Shown: positions 41,705 through 52,362, counted from the first letter of the stretch. The stretch: DNA of 64,000 nucleotides from Zasmidium citrigriseum (GCA_002786025.1 NHNW01000046.1:558001-622000), one strand, 5' to 3'. The notes: generated from the letters alone by a model not told the origin. Made by a program: numbers and translations.

Positions 41705-43245
41705 ATGGGCTCCCTTCCCACTGAGACTCGCCTGCGGGCAGAGAGTGTCTGCATCATAGGAGCCGGTCCAGCAGGATTGGCAGCTGCGAAGTAGTCTGTC
41801 ACCGAATCAATAGCACGCATTAACAAGACTAACATTAGTACAGATACCTACTCGCCGAGAAGACCTTCAATCGTATCACCATATTTGAACAACGAGCGGG
41901 AGTGGGAGGGATATGGAACTACACTCCCTGTGAAAATGACTCGGCCAAAGACCTGTCAATCCCCCAGACGAACCCTCATGCTGGCCACGACAAGCCAGTC
42001 TGGAGAAATAGCAATGCTTCAAAGATAGTGGGTGAAGCTGCTGAAGAGGAAGCTTCGTTCATAACTCCGTTGTACGATCGGTTGGAAACAAACATCCCAA
42101 GGGATTTGATGGGCTTCTCAGACCTCGACTGGCCTGAAGCCTGTCAGCTGTTCCCGAAGCACGAAGACGTCCTTGAATACATCAACCGGTATGCCGAGGA
42201 TGTTCGACACCTCATCGAGTTTCACACTCAGGTCTTGGACGTCCGTCAATTGGACGACGGGCGCTGGTCCGTTCGTACCCGGAATGTACGAAAGCAGGAA
42301 CCACAGAGCGTCCAAGAGCAAGTCTTCGATGCGGTCATAGTCGCCAACGGACATTACATTGTGCCTTACATTCCCGCTGTTGCTGGAATCGAAGCTTGGC
42401 ATAAGACGTATCCTGGAGCCATCACGCATTCCAAGTTCTACCGAAGGCCAGAAACCTATACCGACAAGAAAGTGATTGTGGTTGGCAACTCTGCATCTGG
42501 AATCGATATCGGCGCTCAAATTGCGAAGGTCTGCAAGACATTGATCCAGTCCCAGAAGTCCGAATCCTACTTGGGCACTGTCAGCTCTCCCAACAGACAA
42601 GAGAAGCCGGAGATCGTCGAGTACATCGAAAAGGACCGCACTGTACGCTTCGCAGACGGTACGACGGAGTCTCACATCGACGCCGTCCTTTACTGCACCG
42701 GATACTTTTACTCTTACCCATTTCTGGACTCGTTGGAAGAGCCGGTGGTCACGACAGGCGAACGAGTAGAAAACACCTACCATCACATCTTCTACCGGCC
42801 CAATCCTTCATTGGCATTTCTCGTACTGAATCAAAAGGTCATTCCATTTCCCCTCGCCGAGGTCCAGTCCGCGGTCGTCGCACGAGTGTTCTCTGGCCGA
42901 CTTGCCTTGCCAGACCAAGTCGAGATGAAAGCTTGGGAGGAGAGTGTAGTCGCTGAGATGGGCGGTGGGAAGGCTTTCCACGTCTTGAAATTTCCCAAGG
43001 ATGCAGATTACATCAACATGCTGCACGACTGGGCTGTTTCGGTTGATGGCGAGAGCAAACCGGTCGGCAAAGAGCCGCCTTATTGGAATGAGAAGCAATA
43101 TTGGACTAGGGAACGTTTCCCTGCGATAAAGAAGGCCTTCCAGGAATGCGGCGAGGAAAGGCGTAACAAACGCACATTGGAGGATGTTGGCTACAGCTTT
43201 GAACAGTGGAAGGAGGAGAAATCTAAAGAGCAGAAGCTGTTGTAG
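41705..43245 (+). CDS. Flavin-dependent monooxygenase (FMO family)
   Basis: 495 aa; exons 41705-41790 and 41844-43245, a 53-nt phase-2 intron (GTAGTC..CAG). FAD site GAGPAG at 19-24, FEQRAGVGGIWNY following. The FMO signature reads YPGAITHSKFY, and the NADPH site is VVGNSASGIDIGAQ. VLYCTGYFYSYPFL is the conserved C-terminal FMO block. It most resembles the yeast-type thiol-oxidising FMO and fungal homologues, though the substrate is open. Unlike the FMO-like gene at 8.5-10.2 kb it is interrupted by an intron and is only distantly similar. Confidence 0.9.
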
Positions 43246-43350
43246 ATGTCACGTTCGAGAGATAGATGGATAGATAGACTCAAATGTGCTGAACTCTCGA
43301 TACGATCAATAGACATTCGCTTGAACGGTGTCATCATGCTACACTACAAA

Positions 43351-44778
43351 TCAGAAGCGAGCCTGTACGCTTCCCTTCTCGATCTGCCCAATGATGCCAC
43401 CACCTGACAGCGTCCATTTCTCGCTGACCAATCCATCCGTGACTGCATTTCGCAAGATGCCTGAGTGGGCGTAGTATTCCATGATGCCTCGGGCTTCCTC
43501 CTTGCTCAGACCTTCAAGTTTCTGCACTCCGACACCCGTCATTGCTTCCTGGACATACTTGTCGTACGCCACGTAGGGATCCCAAGCTGGTGGCTCTTGC
43601 TCGTTCCGAATTGCGTCGTTGCGGCGCAAGGCGTGATCAAGCGTGTGGGATGCGGCGCGATTGGACTCTGAAACGGCACCAAGAATGATACCACCATTTG
43701 CCAACGCCTCGCGGCCAGAGAGGAGATCAATGAAGTGGCGTGGTAGGAGCAGGTCGTGGGCATGGATTGGCTCTGCGTCAGCATTGAGATAGGCCGACAG
43801 TCCCATGAGGTGGTCAACAGCGTCGAGAGTGAACATGATCGGTGGCCGCGAAAGACCTTCGCCCTGCTGGGAGGGAATGTTCAGCTCCTTCCACAAGGCC
43901 TGCCAAACTGGCCATGCGCGCTCTGGATCTTTGGCCCCAATCTCGGCTAGACGCGCAAGAGACGAGTTCGGCTGGAGGGGAACAGGCAGCTCATGCTGGC
44001 CGCTGATTTTGAGCTTTTCCAGCAGAGATCGGTTCGCGTTGACAACATTTTCGAGCAATTTGGCGGTGTAATGTGGTTGGATGTATCGCGTTTGGCCAGC
44101 CGAAGCAGTGGTGGGTTCATAAGACGTGTGCGCGATGACCAGGTCTTTCGCTTCCGGTATATGCACCACGAACCAACCCTTCATAGATGCCATTGCCAAG
44201 GCCTGAAGTAATACCACGCTCTTGCCGCTCCCACGCTCTCCGTACAGCACTTTGCGGGCTGTTCTGCTTTCCTGTCCCCCGGTGACCCATTCGATATCAC
44301 TAGCCATGTGCGTGGTCTCCTTCCTCACCAAACTTGCCGGTCTACGGAACAGATGCCAGCCTTGCGTAGGCTTGAAGGCCTCCAGAGCCCTCAGTGTATC
44401 GACCGTGGCATTCTGGAAGCCGAGGACTGTCCTTTCCAATGCCCGCAGCGCATGGCTGGATAGATTTTGCTTGGTCAGATCCTGGAGTCCAGGAACTTCA
44501 AGAGCGTTGGTATTGCTGAGTACGACTCTCTTCCTCAATGCTTTTCGCTCGCCTACAGCCGGCGGGCGGGTGTTTGTGGATCGTGTGTTTTTCGTCAACC
44601 GAAGGGAGCGGCCCTGGCGCGAGGAGGGCTTCGCAACGACAGCCTTCTTTTTGGGCGGGTTGGCGCTGAGCGAAGTCGAGGTCGAGAACGCGGCGCGCTG
44701 AGGGCGAGCAACGGCGGAGCTGATATCGAGTCCCTGGAAGGAGCGTCTCAAGCAGCGTGGGCACATGGTCGATGCCAT
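43351..44778 (-). CDS. Mitochondrial ribosomal protein mS29 (DAP3)
   Basis: Intronless, 475 aa. GTP-binding protein of the small mitoribosomal subunit (yeast Rsm23, human DAP3). The N-terminal 60 residues (MASTMCPRCLRRSFQGLDIS, then Arg/Ser/Lys-rich) look like a mitochondrial presequence. The P-loop GERGSGKS is at 180-187, followed by ALAMASMKGWFVVHIPEAKD. The later FTLDAVDHLMGLSAY and LLLPRHFIDLLSGRE fit the family. Start chosen at 44778; a 15-codon upstream extension has no good ATG. Divergent from PIF1 helicase B, 312 nt between starts. Confidence 0.87.
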   Translation of the reverse strand: MASTMCPRCLRRSFQGLDISSAVARPQRAAFSTSTSLSANPPKKKAVVAKPSSRQGRSLRLTKNTRSTNTRPPAVGERKALRKRVVLSNTNALEVPGLQDLTKQNLSSHALRALERTVLGFQNATVDTLRALEAFKPTQGWHLFRRPASLVRKETTHMASDIEWVTGGQESRTARKVLYGERGSGKSVVLLQALAMASMKGWFVVHIPEAKDLVIAHTSYEPTTASAGQTRYIQPHYTAKLLENVVNANRSLLEKLKISGQHELPVPLQPNSSLARLAEIGAKDPERAWPVWQALWKELNIPSQQGEGLSRPPIMFTLDAVDHLMGLSAYLNADAEPIHAHDLLLPRHFIDLLSGREALANGGIILGAVSESNRAASHTLDHALRRNDAIRNEQEPPAWDPYVAYDKYVQEAMTGVGVQKLEGLSKEEARGIMEYYAHSGILRNAVTDGLVSEKWTLSGGGIIGQIEKGSVQARF

Positions 44779-45090
44779 TGTTCCTGTTGTTGGTGTCCTG
44801 AAAGGTCCTTCGCAATGCCCCAAATGGAGAATATCTCCCGAGCCTCACTGGTGACTATGCCGCCGTTCTGAAGAATGTAGATGTTGTTTCGATTGGGGGG
44901 ACTGAGATGGATGTTGCTTTCATCAACAGACTCCCATTGGCATCGAGGATGCGGAGCTCGGGAGAGCCAAGCCAGGTCCGTGCGCGAATTAGAGTTCAGC
45001 CTAAATTCGAGCGCGACTGCACCTCGAGTCTCGCGGCGGCGGCTGCATCTTTCAATCCAACACAGCAAATGTCCAGAAAACGCCACCGCG
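44779..45090. promoter_or_regulatory. bidirectional promoter, DAP3 / PIF1 helicase B
   Basis: 312 nt. It contains two further ATGs (44881, 44911) in the helicase B frame, which remains open; these could give an N-terminally extended isoform. No TATA box is obvious. Confidence 0.4.
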
Positions 45091-47377
45091 ATGGCCGGCA
45101 AGAGGCCGCTAGGCGCCAACGGTGTCCATGGTTTGGTCCATTATCCAGTGCTTCCTAAGCGACCCAGGATTGATGGAGAGACGTCGCCGACCCGCGTACC
45201 TGAATATGCCAATGCCAATGGCACCGAAGAAGGATACGCGATCGAGTCGAGTGGCTCCGAAGATGAGACTTTCACGCATGCCGATGATGTCGCGTCGATT
45301 GACGTATCCGAACCTCCAACAGAACAGAAGCCAAAATGGCAGTTGTCGCCTCAAGACATTCCAGCGGGAGCAAAGAAAGTGTACTGCATCCGTCGTGGAC
45401 ATCGGCCTGGCTTCTTTTTCGACTGGTATGGTCCCAACGGCGCCGAAGCACAGGTCAAGGGCTTTCAGGACAACCTTTACATGTCGTTCCCGCAAGGCAA
45501 GAAAGCCTCCATCAAGCCGGCAACAATTGCCACCGTTATTGCCAGTGCTCTTGACTTCATGAATCACGAGCTTGATACATGCACGTTCAACTGTGGAGGG
45601 AAATGCAAGGTCGAAGAATCCATTCAGCGGAAGCCGCAGCCTGAGAAGGAGAAAGTCAAGAATCCATTTCTATGTAGGGAGTGTCAAAAACGACCGCCAC
45701 ACCAGACAGCGGGAGGGCAATGGCGGGTCTGCGACTCCTGTTGGTCTTCTGCAGACATTCAGGTGGCGGTCGAGCGATCGTCGTCCAAATTTCAATTGAC
45801 TGAAGAGCAACACAAAGTATTGCAGCTGGTTGCTCAAGGCCGAAATGTTTTCTTCACTGGAGCGGCCGGGACAGGAAAGTCGAGGGTGTTGGAGGCGGTT
45901 GTAACCTTCCTGAGCAGAAAGAAAATCACACCAAAAGTCGTAGCACCAACGGGTAAGTCGACATCGCTGTGTCGTGCAGCAATCACTGACATTGACAGGA
46001 ATGGCGGCTATCAATGTCTTCGGCACTACGCTTCACATGTACGCGGGTTGGTCAGTGAAGATCGCCAAAAGCTCCGAGAAGGTCATTAGGTCGCTGGCCG
46101 GAGAGAAGACAGTGTGGAAGCGGCTCAAAGAGACCGAGGTCCTCATCATTGATGAAATCAGCATGGTTGAGAACGATACTCTTTCTCGTCTCTCTTTTAT
46201 GCTCCAAGAAGTTCACAATCGACCCAACAAGCCATTTGGAGGTGTCCAGGTGGTGATCAGCGGCGACTTCTACCAGCTGCCTCCCGTAAGGCCTTTCGAA
46301 ACCTGCATCAAGTGCGGCGAAGAGCTCAAAGGATGGCAAGAACAAAAGACCGTCTATCATTGCCCTGAGCACGGCACATACCACGACCAAGACAAATGGG
46401 CCTTTCGATCTCATGTCTGGGAAGCGAGCAAATTTGCAAATGTGCGGCTTATCACTGTCCACCGACAAGCAGACGCCGAGTTGTCGGCGATCTTGGAAGA
46501 CATGCGGAAAGGAAGGGGATGGACCCACGAGCAAGAGAAGTTGCTACTCGAACACGAGAATGATGTGATATTCGACGAGGCGGTCAAGCTCAGTCCCTTG
46601 CGTCAAGAAGTCGACAACATAAACGATGGCCACATGAGGAAGCTCTCGACGCTTTCACGCGTGTATCAGTGCATCGACGACCTGAGCTGGAAACAGAGAC
46701 ACCCGGAGTTTCTGGATCCCTCGAAACCAAACGGCATGTCCCAGGCCCCTTTCGCATCCCTGCAACACCATCGCTTTGCAACAGACCTGGAGTTGAAGGA
46801 GGGCATGCAAGTCATCCTGAATCAAAATCTCGACGTCGGCGGCGGCTTGGTCAACGGAACGAGCGGCAAAGTCATAGGCTTCGAACCCATGACCGTCGAA
46901 AAGCTCCCCAGAGCAAAGCAAGGAAAGAAAGATACCTCAAAAGCCGGCGAGGAACTCATCTCGCACGAACATCGACAGTATATGGCGAACCGCATTCTTG
47001 AGTTCTACGAGCAATCGGAGGTCAAGCTTTGTCCGGTGGTGAGGTTCAACACCACTGGCGGCAAGACCGTCGAGCGCACGGTCTACGCGCACTGTTCTAT
47101 CACAGAGCTCGGCAAAGACGAGCCTTACAGCTTGCTTTCCCGCACGCAGATTCCTTTAATCGCGGGCTGGGCGATCACAGTGCACAAGTCGCAGGGCATG
47201 ACGTTGTCGAATGTGGTGACGAGCTTGGACAAGTGCTTCGCTCCTGGACAGGCGTACGTCGCCCTTTCTCGGGTTAGGAATTTGAGGACTTTGGTGGTGC
47301 AGACGTTGCCATCGAGGGACAAGTTGCACCCGGATGACGCTGTGCAGGAGTTCATGAAGACGACGTTTGGAGTATGA
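45091..47377 (+). CDS. PIF1-like DNA helicase B with RNase H1-type hybrid-binding domain
   Basis: 746 aa; exons 45091-45952 and 45999-47377, a 46-nt phase-1 intron within the helicase (VVAPTG|MAAINVFG). Residues 96-140 (KKVYCIRRGHRPGFFFDWYG, then AEAQVKGFQDNLYMSFPQGK) match the RNase H1 N-terminal RNA:DNA-hybrid-binding fold. Next a Cys-rich part (C164, C168, C172, C195, C198, C214, C217) and the helicase: Walker A GAAGTGKS (257-264), Walker B VLIIDEISMVEND, GDFYQLPPV, AGWAITVHKSQGMTLS, AYVALSRVRNLRTL. A CIKCG..CPEHG insertion follows motif III as in helicase A. A role at R-loops or RNA-primed DNA is inferred. Confidence 0.88.
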
Positions 47378-47705
47378 CGGGCTGGTGCTTGTTGGACAGG
47401 TGTGAATAAGTCGTGTTGGCTTTCTTCAACTTGTACAGTCGCGGAGGACTTGTGATTGGATTGCAATGGCGTTCGAAGGCTTGATGGAAGATACCCAGGA
47501 ATTGCAAGTACTCAATGAGTTTGGATTTGCTTTTATTTGCTCATCGCTGTGCCTCTCGCTCTTCCCCTTTTCCCTGATAGCAGGGGCTATGTCTCGTACC
47601 CCAACCATCGTTCTAAGTGCAAACATCAATCAACAATCTGTTGTCTGTGATCTATAGGAGGACGAGCAAAAGCACTTGTCAGTGCACTTGAATGTCCACC
47701 TCTCT
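47378..47705. other. intergenic, convergent 3' ends
   Basis: 328 nt between the stops of helicase B and the MetE-like gene. No feature recognised. Confidence 0.4.
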
Positions 47706-48940
47706 TTATGCAGTCGTTCCGGAGAGCGACTTCAGAGTACCCAGCACATCATCAAAGTCTTCTCGAGACAGACCCGCAAGATTGCAACCGACAGCAATAC
47801 CGAATTTGAAGTCTCCAAGGCATCTGCTCGCGTACTCAAGCCGTGTGCGATTGCCTTCCTCATCGCGAGGCTGGACCAGACCGAGAACCAGTTCTGTACC
47901 AGATTGCTTCAATTTCTGTGCTAATCTCTGAAGCGGCAAACAACACGTCTCCTCGCCAGCTTTGGGTCGCACTGGCAAATGCAGCCATGTGATCGGTCTA
48001 TGGCAATGCGTTGACAGCGCGAGTGCCATCTCCACCATTTTGTCGTGCGTGTCAATTGGCAAGCCCGCGGTGCTTCTGGTGATGTGGAAGCCTAGGTCGA
48101 CATCGGGTGAAACGTATTGTGCGAGCCTGGCTGCGTGTTCCGCTAGCAGTGTAATATCAGGCATGTCGGAAGTTGTATGGGCAGGTGGGGACGTCCTTGA
48201 TTCGAGTGTGGTCATGTTGCAGTCGATTTGAATAGCCAGGTCGGTATGAGGGATGGAGTCTTGGATAATCCTCAACGCGCGAATGATTGCAGCCTCGTAG
48301 CGTGCCTCCATGGTATCTTGATAGTCGGGCTTGATCCATTCCGCAACGAAAGCTGATGGTAGCGGCAGGTTCACCTGCAACCTCACGTGCGATGGAATGA
48401 CACTGGCGGCTTTGAGCTTGGTGAATGTCTGATACGAAGTAATGGCGTAGTGGCTGTATCTGATCATTCATCAATTAGCCTTTATGTCCCAAAGACCGTG
48501 AGAGATACATACCGAGTATCCAGCTCCAGACTCGGATCGATCGAGACCTCAGGCAGAGGAGACCCAACTGCCGAGTAGTACGATACCACTCCATCTTTCA
48601 GGAAATCTGCCAGGCCGGCTTGCTCAAACACATGGGTCTGCCAGTGCACTGTCCCTTGGCGCGAGCCCGTCTCTCCATCCGGTATTCGCTTCAGAAGGCC
48701 TGGAAATGTATGGCAAAGACGGGTGAAGGTCTCCTCTGCACTAGACAGGAGAACGGGCCCAGCGAAGTGAACGTCATGGGCATGATTGTGCCGCTCCTCC
48801 AGCGACGCTCCAGTCGCCAGAGGAAACGGGATTGGGAACCAGGTGATGTCTATGTTGAAAGAGTTGGAGGAGAGAGGATGATGACTGACAGTGAAACGAA
48901 CGCGCCCATCTCGGGAAATTGGAAGGATATATGAACTCAT
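47706..48940 (-). CDS. UROD/MetE-like (cobalamin-independent methionine-synthase-fold) protein
   Basis: 393 aa; exons 48940-48513 and 48459-47706, a 53-nt phase-2 intron. The TIM-barrel family is seen in VHFAGPVLLSSAEETFTRLC, LLKRIPDGETGSRQGTVHWQ and the C-terminal LVLGLVQPRDEEGN and FGIAVGCNLAGLSREDFDDV. These proteins resemble half of MetE and are often uncharacterised in fungi. The N-terminal 60 residues before VHFAG do not look conserved, so the true start may be later or on an unseen upstream exon. Catalytic activity is not assigned. Confidence 0.72.
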
Positions 48941-49667
48941 AACAGACTGAAGAGCATTTCCTACCCTATCATCGCTACTAGACACTACGAACGTTGATTT
49001 CGAAGGCACAGCACAGCTAAGGGCAGCCTTTGCTCTCAAGCGATGCCCAGAGTGGAAGGCGAGCGAGCGGATACTGGAGCAGACGTATTCCCGGAGGATG
49101 GATTCGAAATCAGAATAGCAGCCTGGGCGCTGCATTGCATCGCATCGCATTGCAGATTTGAGGACTGGCCAGAAGATGATTGGCGGCGGCGCGAACGATT
49201 GTGCATGTGGCCGGTCGTGTGCCTGGACGATCATCTCAGCCGCAATACCTGGACCAGGCGCAAATGATCGTGATGGTGGGTAGATGATGGGGTTAGATAC
49301 GGAAGGATTCACCTCGTCTTCTAGGGCGAAGTAGGATAGTGGTCGGCGCGGCGGGATGGAAACCGGAATCGAATGCCGAACGAGCGCCGTGCGGACGGCA
49401 TCACTGCGAAGGCTGTGCTGTGCCCGGAATGCCGAACGTGGTCTGTTCTCCCTCTGTATTTCCTCGACAGGCTGATGTTTTACAAAGCAACTTCGACCCC
49501 CAAATCTCCAAAGATTCTGAGGATCTCGGAAGGCCGGCTGATCGCCCGGCAAGCCGCTTCGGTCTTGGCGCGGAACTCGTGGGGAAGGCGCGTCGAACGA
49601 CAGCACGCGTCGGTCATGCGATCCTCTATCTCATCGCCGGCAACCTCTCGAACGTGGCGAGTCCGAG
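48941..49667. other. divergent promoter region
   Basis: About 730 nt between the MetE-like and LRR genes. A GCATTGCATCGCATCGCATTGCA simple repeat lies at about 49132-49154. The minus-strand frame of the MetE-like gene stays open to 49606 but lacks coding character there. Confidence 0.4.
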
Positions 49668-51233
49668 ATGGCTCTGCCCTCCTCGCCACCACTGCTTCCG
49701 GACATCGACGACGACGTTGATCTCCCCTCATCGCCGCCGTCCCTCCCCGCTCTTCCCAATCGCAAGAGGCCTCTCCCGGAAGTCGATGACAACAACCTCT
49801 CCAGCGACCCATTGTTTTCCGAGGACCCCTCCGAGGCGGAGGATCAGACCGAGTATGGCAGACCCAGGAGGAAGCGAATGATTAAGGGGCCATGGTGGAC
49901 GCCTGGTCGGAGGACCTCGCAGCAGCAACAGCATGCACACGCCAAAGACGACTTTAGGAACGCCGACAGCGGCGTGTGGTTGGGCAGCGATGAGAGCATC
50001 GACAGCCTGCTCGACAATGCCCGCGAGTTGAACGTCGCCGATCGCATTCTTAGCACCTACCAAGAGCAACAACAGCCGTCTGCACCATCGAACCAACGGA
50101 TTGCCCAGCAACAAGTCGAGAGATGCGTAGACATGGGGCAAGAGGTCGTCGACCTGTCGGACCTCAGCCTCGCGCAGCTCTCCTCCGATCTGCTCAAGCC
50201 GCTGCATCAGCTCATTCGACAATCGCACAGCACTCTTACTGAGCCCCCGTCCGAGGACGAGTTTGTCTCCCTCACTCCGTCAATTCAACTATATTTGGTC
50301 CGCAATCGATTGCGTTCACTGCCCGCCGAGCTGTTCCGCCTCGAGAATGTGACTGTACTCAGTCTGCGAAACAACGAGCTCGACCATTTGCCTCATGCCA
50401 TTGCTAGATTGCACAGGCTGAAAGAGTTGAGCATCATGGGAAACAACATACGCTGCCTTCCTTGGGAGCTGATGCGCTTTTTGGATTGTCCGGGTGAGCC
50501 CACTCGGATTCTCGTGCGGCCCAATCCTTTGTTCGAGCCTGCGAAGATTGAGGGTCCTTCGCCTCTCTCCAACGTGGATTTACCAACTAACGGCGAAGAT
50601 CTGAGTCGTTGGGGAGACACGAGAGAGTGTTACGAGAACTTAAGGCGGGCACACTCAGAGCATGGTCTGGATATGAGGGCCGAACTGGAGTTACGATTGA
50701 AGCTTGGACGCCTGCTGCGAATACAATACTTCCAGGAGGCGTCGCGATCGGGCGTGGAGCTCGATATCCGCGATGAGGAACTCATTTATCTCGCCTCTTC
50801 CCCAGTCCGCTTCTTCAGCGTCGATGGTGTCCCAGTACGGAAGTCGAAGAGGGATGACGACCATCATGGAGCTGTAATTGATCCTCTGATCAATGCGCCA
50901 GATCCCCACGAATGCTCCTACCCTCCATCTTTGTTCGAGCTGGCTCTGAGATCCACCCAGAAGGAGTACAATTTGCAGGAACTCCCCACTGGCATTCCAT
51001 TCACGGTGAAAGCCGCGTTACAACTGGCAGGCCGCGGTGTTGAGTTAGGGAATGAGGCCTGCTCGACATGTGGTCGTTTGTTCATAATCGCCAGGGCAGA
51101 ATGGATCGAATACTGGCACAACGGCTTGTCTGCCCAGGCCGAGTTGAAGCAAGAAACGATCTTGCCATTTGTGAGGAGGGTGTGTAGCTGGCGTTGTGCT
51201 ACACCAACAGAGATTGGTGTCTTCAAGTGCTGA
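49668..51233 (+). CDS. Leucine-rich-repeat protein with C-terminal CxxC cluster
   Basis: Intronless, 521 aa. Acidic Pro/Ser-rich N-terminus with a basic patch (RPRRKRMIKGPWW). Then three typical LRRs at about 205-275: LYLVRNRLRSLPAELFRLEN, VTVLSLRNNELDHLPHAIAR and LKELSIMGNNIRCLPWELMR. A C-terminal domain carries ACSTCGRLF and RRVCSWRC, which may bind zinc. It resembles the fungal nuclear LRR protein group of unknown role. Start at ATG 49668. Confidence 0.78.
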   Translation: MALPSSPPLLPDIDDDVDLPSSPPSLPALPNRKRPLPEVDDNNLSSDPLFSEDPSEAEDQTEYGRPRRKRMIKGPWWTPGRRTSQQQQHAHAKDDFRNADSGVWLGSDESIDSLLDNARELNVADRILSTYQEQQQPSAPSNQRIAQQQVERCVDMGQEVVDLSDLSLAQLSSDLLKPLHQLIRQSHSTLTEPPSEDEFVSLTPSIQLYLVRNRLRSLPAELFRLENVTVLSLRNNELDHLPHAIARLHRLKELSIMGNNIRCLPWELMRFLDCPGEPTRILVRPNPLFEPAKIEGPSPLSNVDLPTNGEDLSRWGDTRECYENLRRAHSEHGLDMRAELELRLKLGRLLRIQYFQEASRSGVELDIRDEELIYLASSPVRFFSVDGVPVRKSKRDDDHHGAVIDPLINAPDPHECSYPPSLFELALRSTQKEYNLQELPTGIPFTVKAALQLAGRGVELGNEACSTCGRLFIIARAEWIEYWHNGLSAQAELKQETILPFVRRVCSWRCATPTEIGVFKC

Positions 51234-51603
51234 AGAAGCGGCTCACCAATGTTGATGATACTGTACAAGATTATTTTTGTTCATGAATGACTCGTCAAGA
51301 CCTAAGCTACCCCTCCAATCTCATCTGGCATCATCTTGTGTGGCTGACTTATCGACATGTCCCTACTGCAACTCACTACGACCCGTCCAGGATTTTGGTG
51401 ATTGATCGGGGAACCCTGCTAACATCCCAGAGGTCGACTTTGTCATGCATGGTCCGGCGAACTTCCTGAATGAAACGACTGCACCTTAAATCGGACCTCA
51501 TCAGGAACACGTCCGAGCGCTCGCTCGTCATGCCTTTTGCCTCAGGATGCCTCACTACTACGAAATGCTCCTCGCCCTTCTCTTCCCGTCAGAACTGATT
51601 CCA
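51234..51603. other. intergenic, 5' of the SnoaL-like gene
   Basis: About 370 nt. An upstream in-frame ATG at 51547 extends the next gene by 19 residues. Nothing else seen. Confidence 0.35.
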
Positions 51604-52165
51604 ATGTCACCCAGAATCGACGCATCCGAGGACGGCATGCAGCACCCGGAACCAAAGCCCCCCAGCGGATGCGAAAAGACCAAGAAAATCGCGGCTCACA
51701 TCGGAAAAGTCCATTATGCAATGCTGGATGCGCTCGACCGGCGAGATTTTGATATCGACAGCGTGGTCTGGTCAAACTTCGCCGATTTGCTGCACCTGGA
51801 TGTGGGAATGCCAGGGCTCGGTGCGGCTGTCGAGCATCACGATCCAATGACCAAGCAAGAATATCTCCGAGCTCAGAAGGACTTCTTTGAAAGAAGTCCC
51901 GACTTTAAGATACACGGTCGAGGGTGAGGGCTTTCCCCAGTGTACATCGAGCGATGCTCTGACGGTTTTCAGGTTCTCGGTCAAGGTGGATCGGAGGAAT
52001 GGGAAAGCGGTTTTGATGCAGTATGTTGAATTTGAGGGGACGCCTGATGGGATGGGGAGTGAGTGTGCTGCTATGCTTGAGTTTCGGTGCATTGAGGGGA
52101 GGTGGCTTGTTTGTTGTATCAGTAGTATGCTTGGAGTGGACATGTTGGCACTTGATGGGATGTGA
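51604..52165 (+). pseudogene. SnoaL/NTF2-like gene with a frameshift
   Basis: Two overlapping frames together encode about 185 residues of a cone-fold protein. Frame 1 from ATG 51604 (or 51547) gives KIAAHIGKVHYAMLDALDRR and QEYLRAQKDFF. Near 51887 the protein sense passes to the next frame: KEVPTLRYTVEGEGFPQC, then ALTVFRFSVKV, VLMQYVEFEGTPDGMGSECA and a stop at 52165. No intron fits. The switch lies in the 15-bp inverted repeat CTTCTTTGAAAGAAG. Upstream of the switch, frame 2 has a stop at 51848. Either a recent one-base indel mutation or a sequencing error. Confidence 0.6.
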
Positions 52166-52362
52166 ATTGTGTTATGTGTATGCTGTGTGTCTGCTACTAA
52201 GGCTACTGGGAACCCTTTAGAGATAGATGCTTTTGGTACCCAAGGCTTCATGTTGCCAGCCCCCGCTCGTATTGAGGCCCTTGAGAAGGGTCGTCTCCAT
52301 TCGAATATCCCCTTGCTGTTTCCCACTCTCTAACGCATGCAGTGTCTCTCAATCGCAACCCC

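Noticed and set aside
31181..43245. Secondary-metabolite cluster (O-methyltransferase, 2OG oxygenase, FMO)
   Set aside because: No polyketide synthase, NRPS or terpene synthase in the window, and housekeeping genes are interspersed.
48941..49606. In-frame upstream extension of the MetE-like gene
   Set aside because: Open frame without coding composition; overlaps the divergent promoter.
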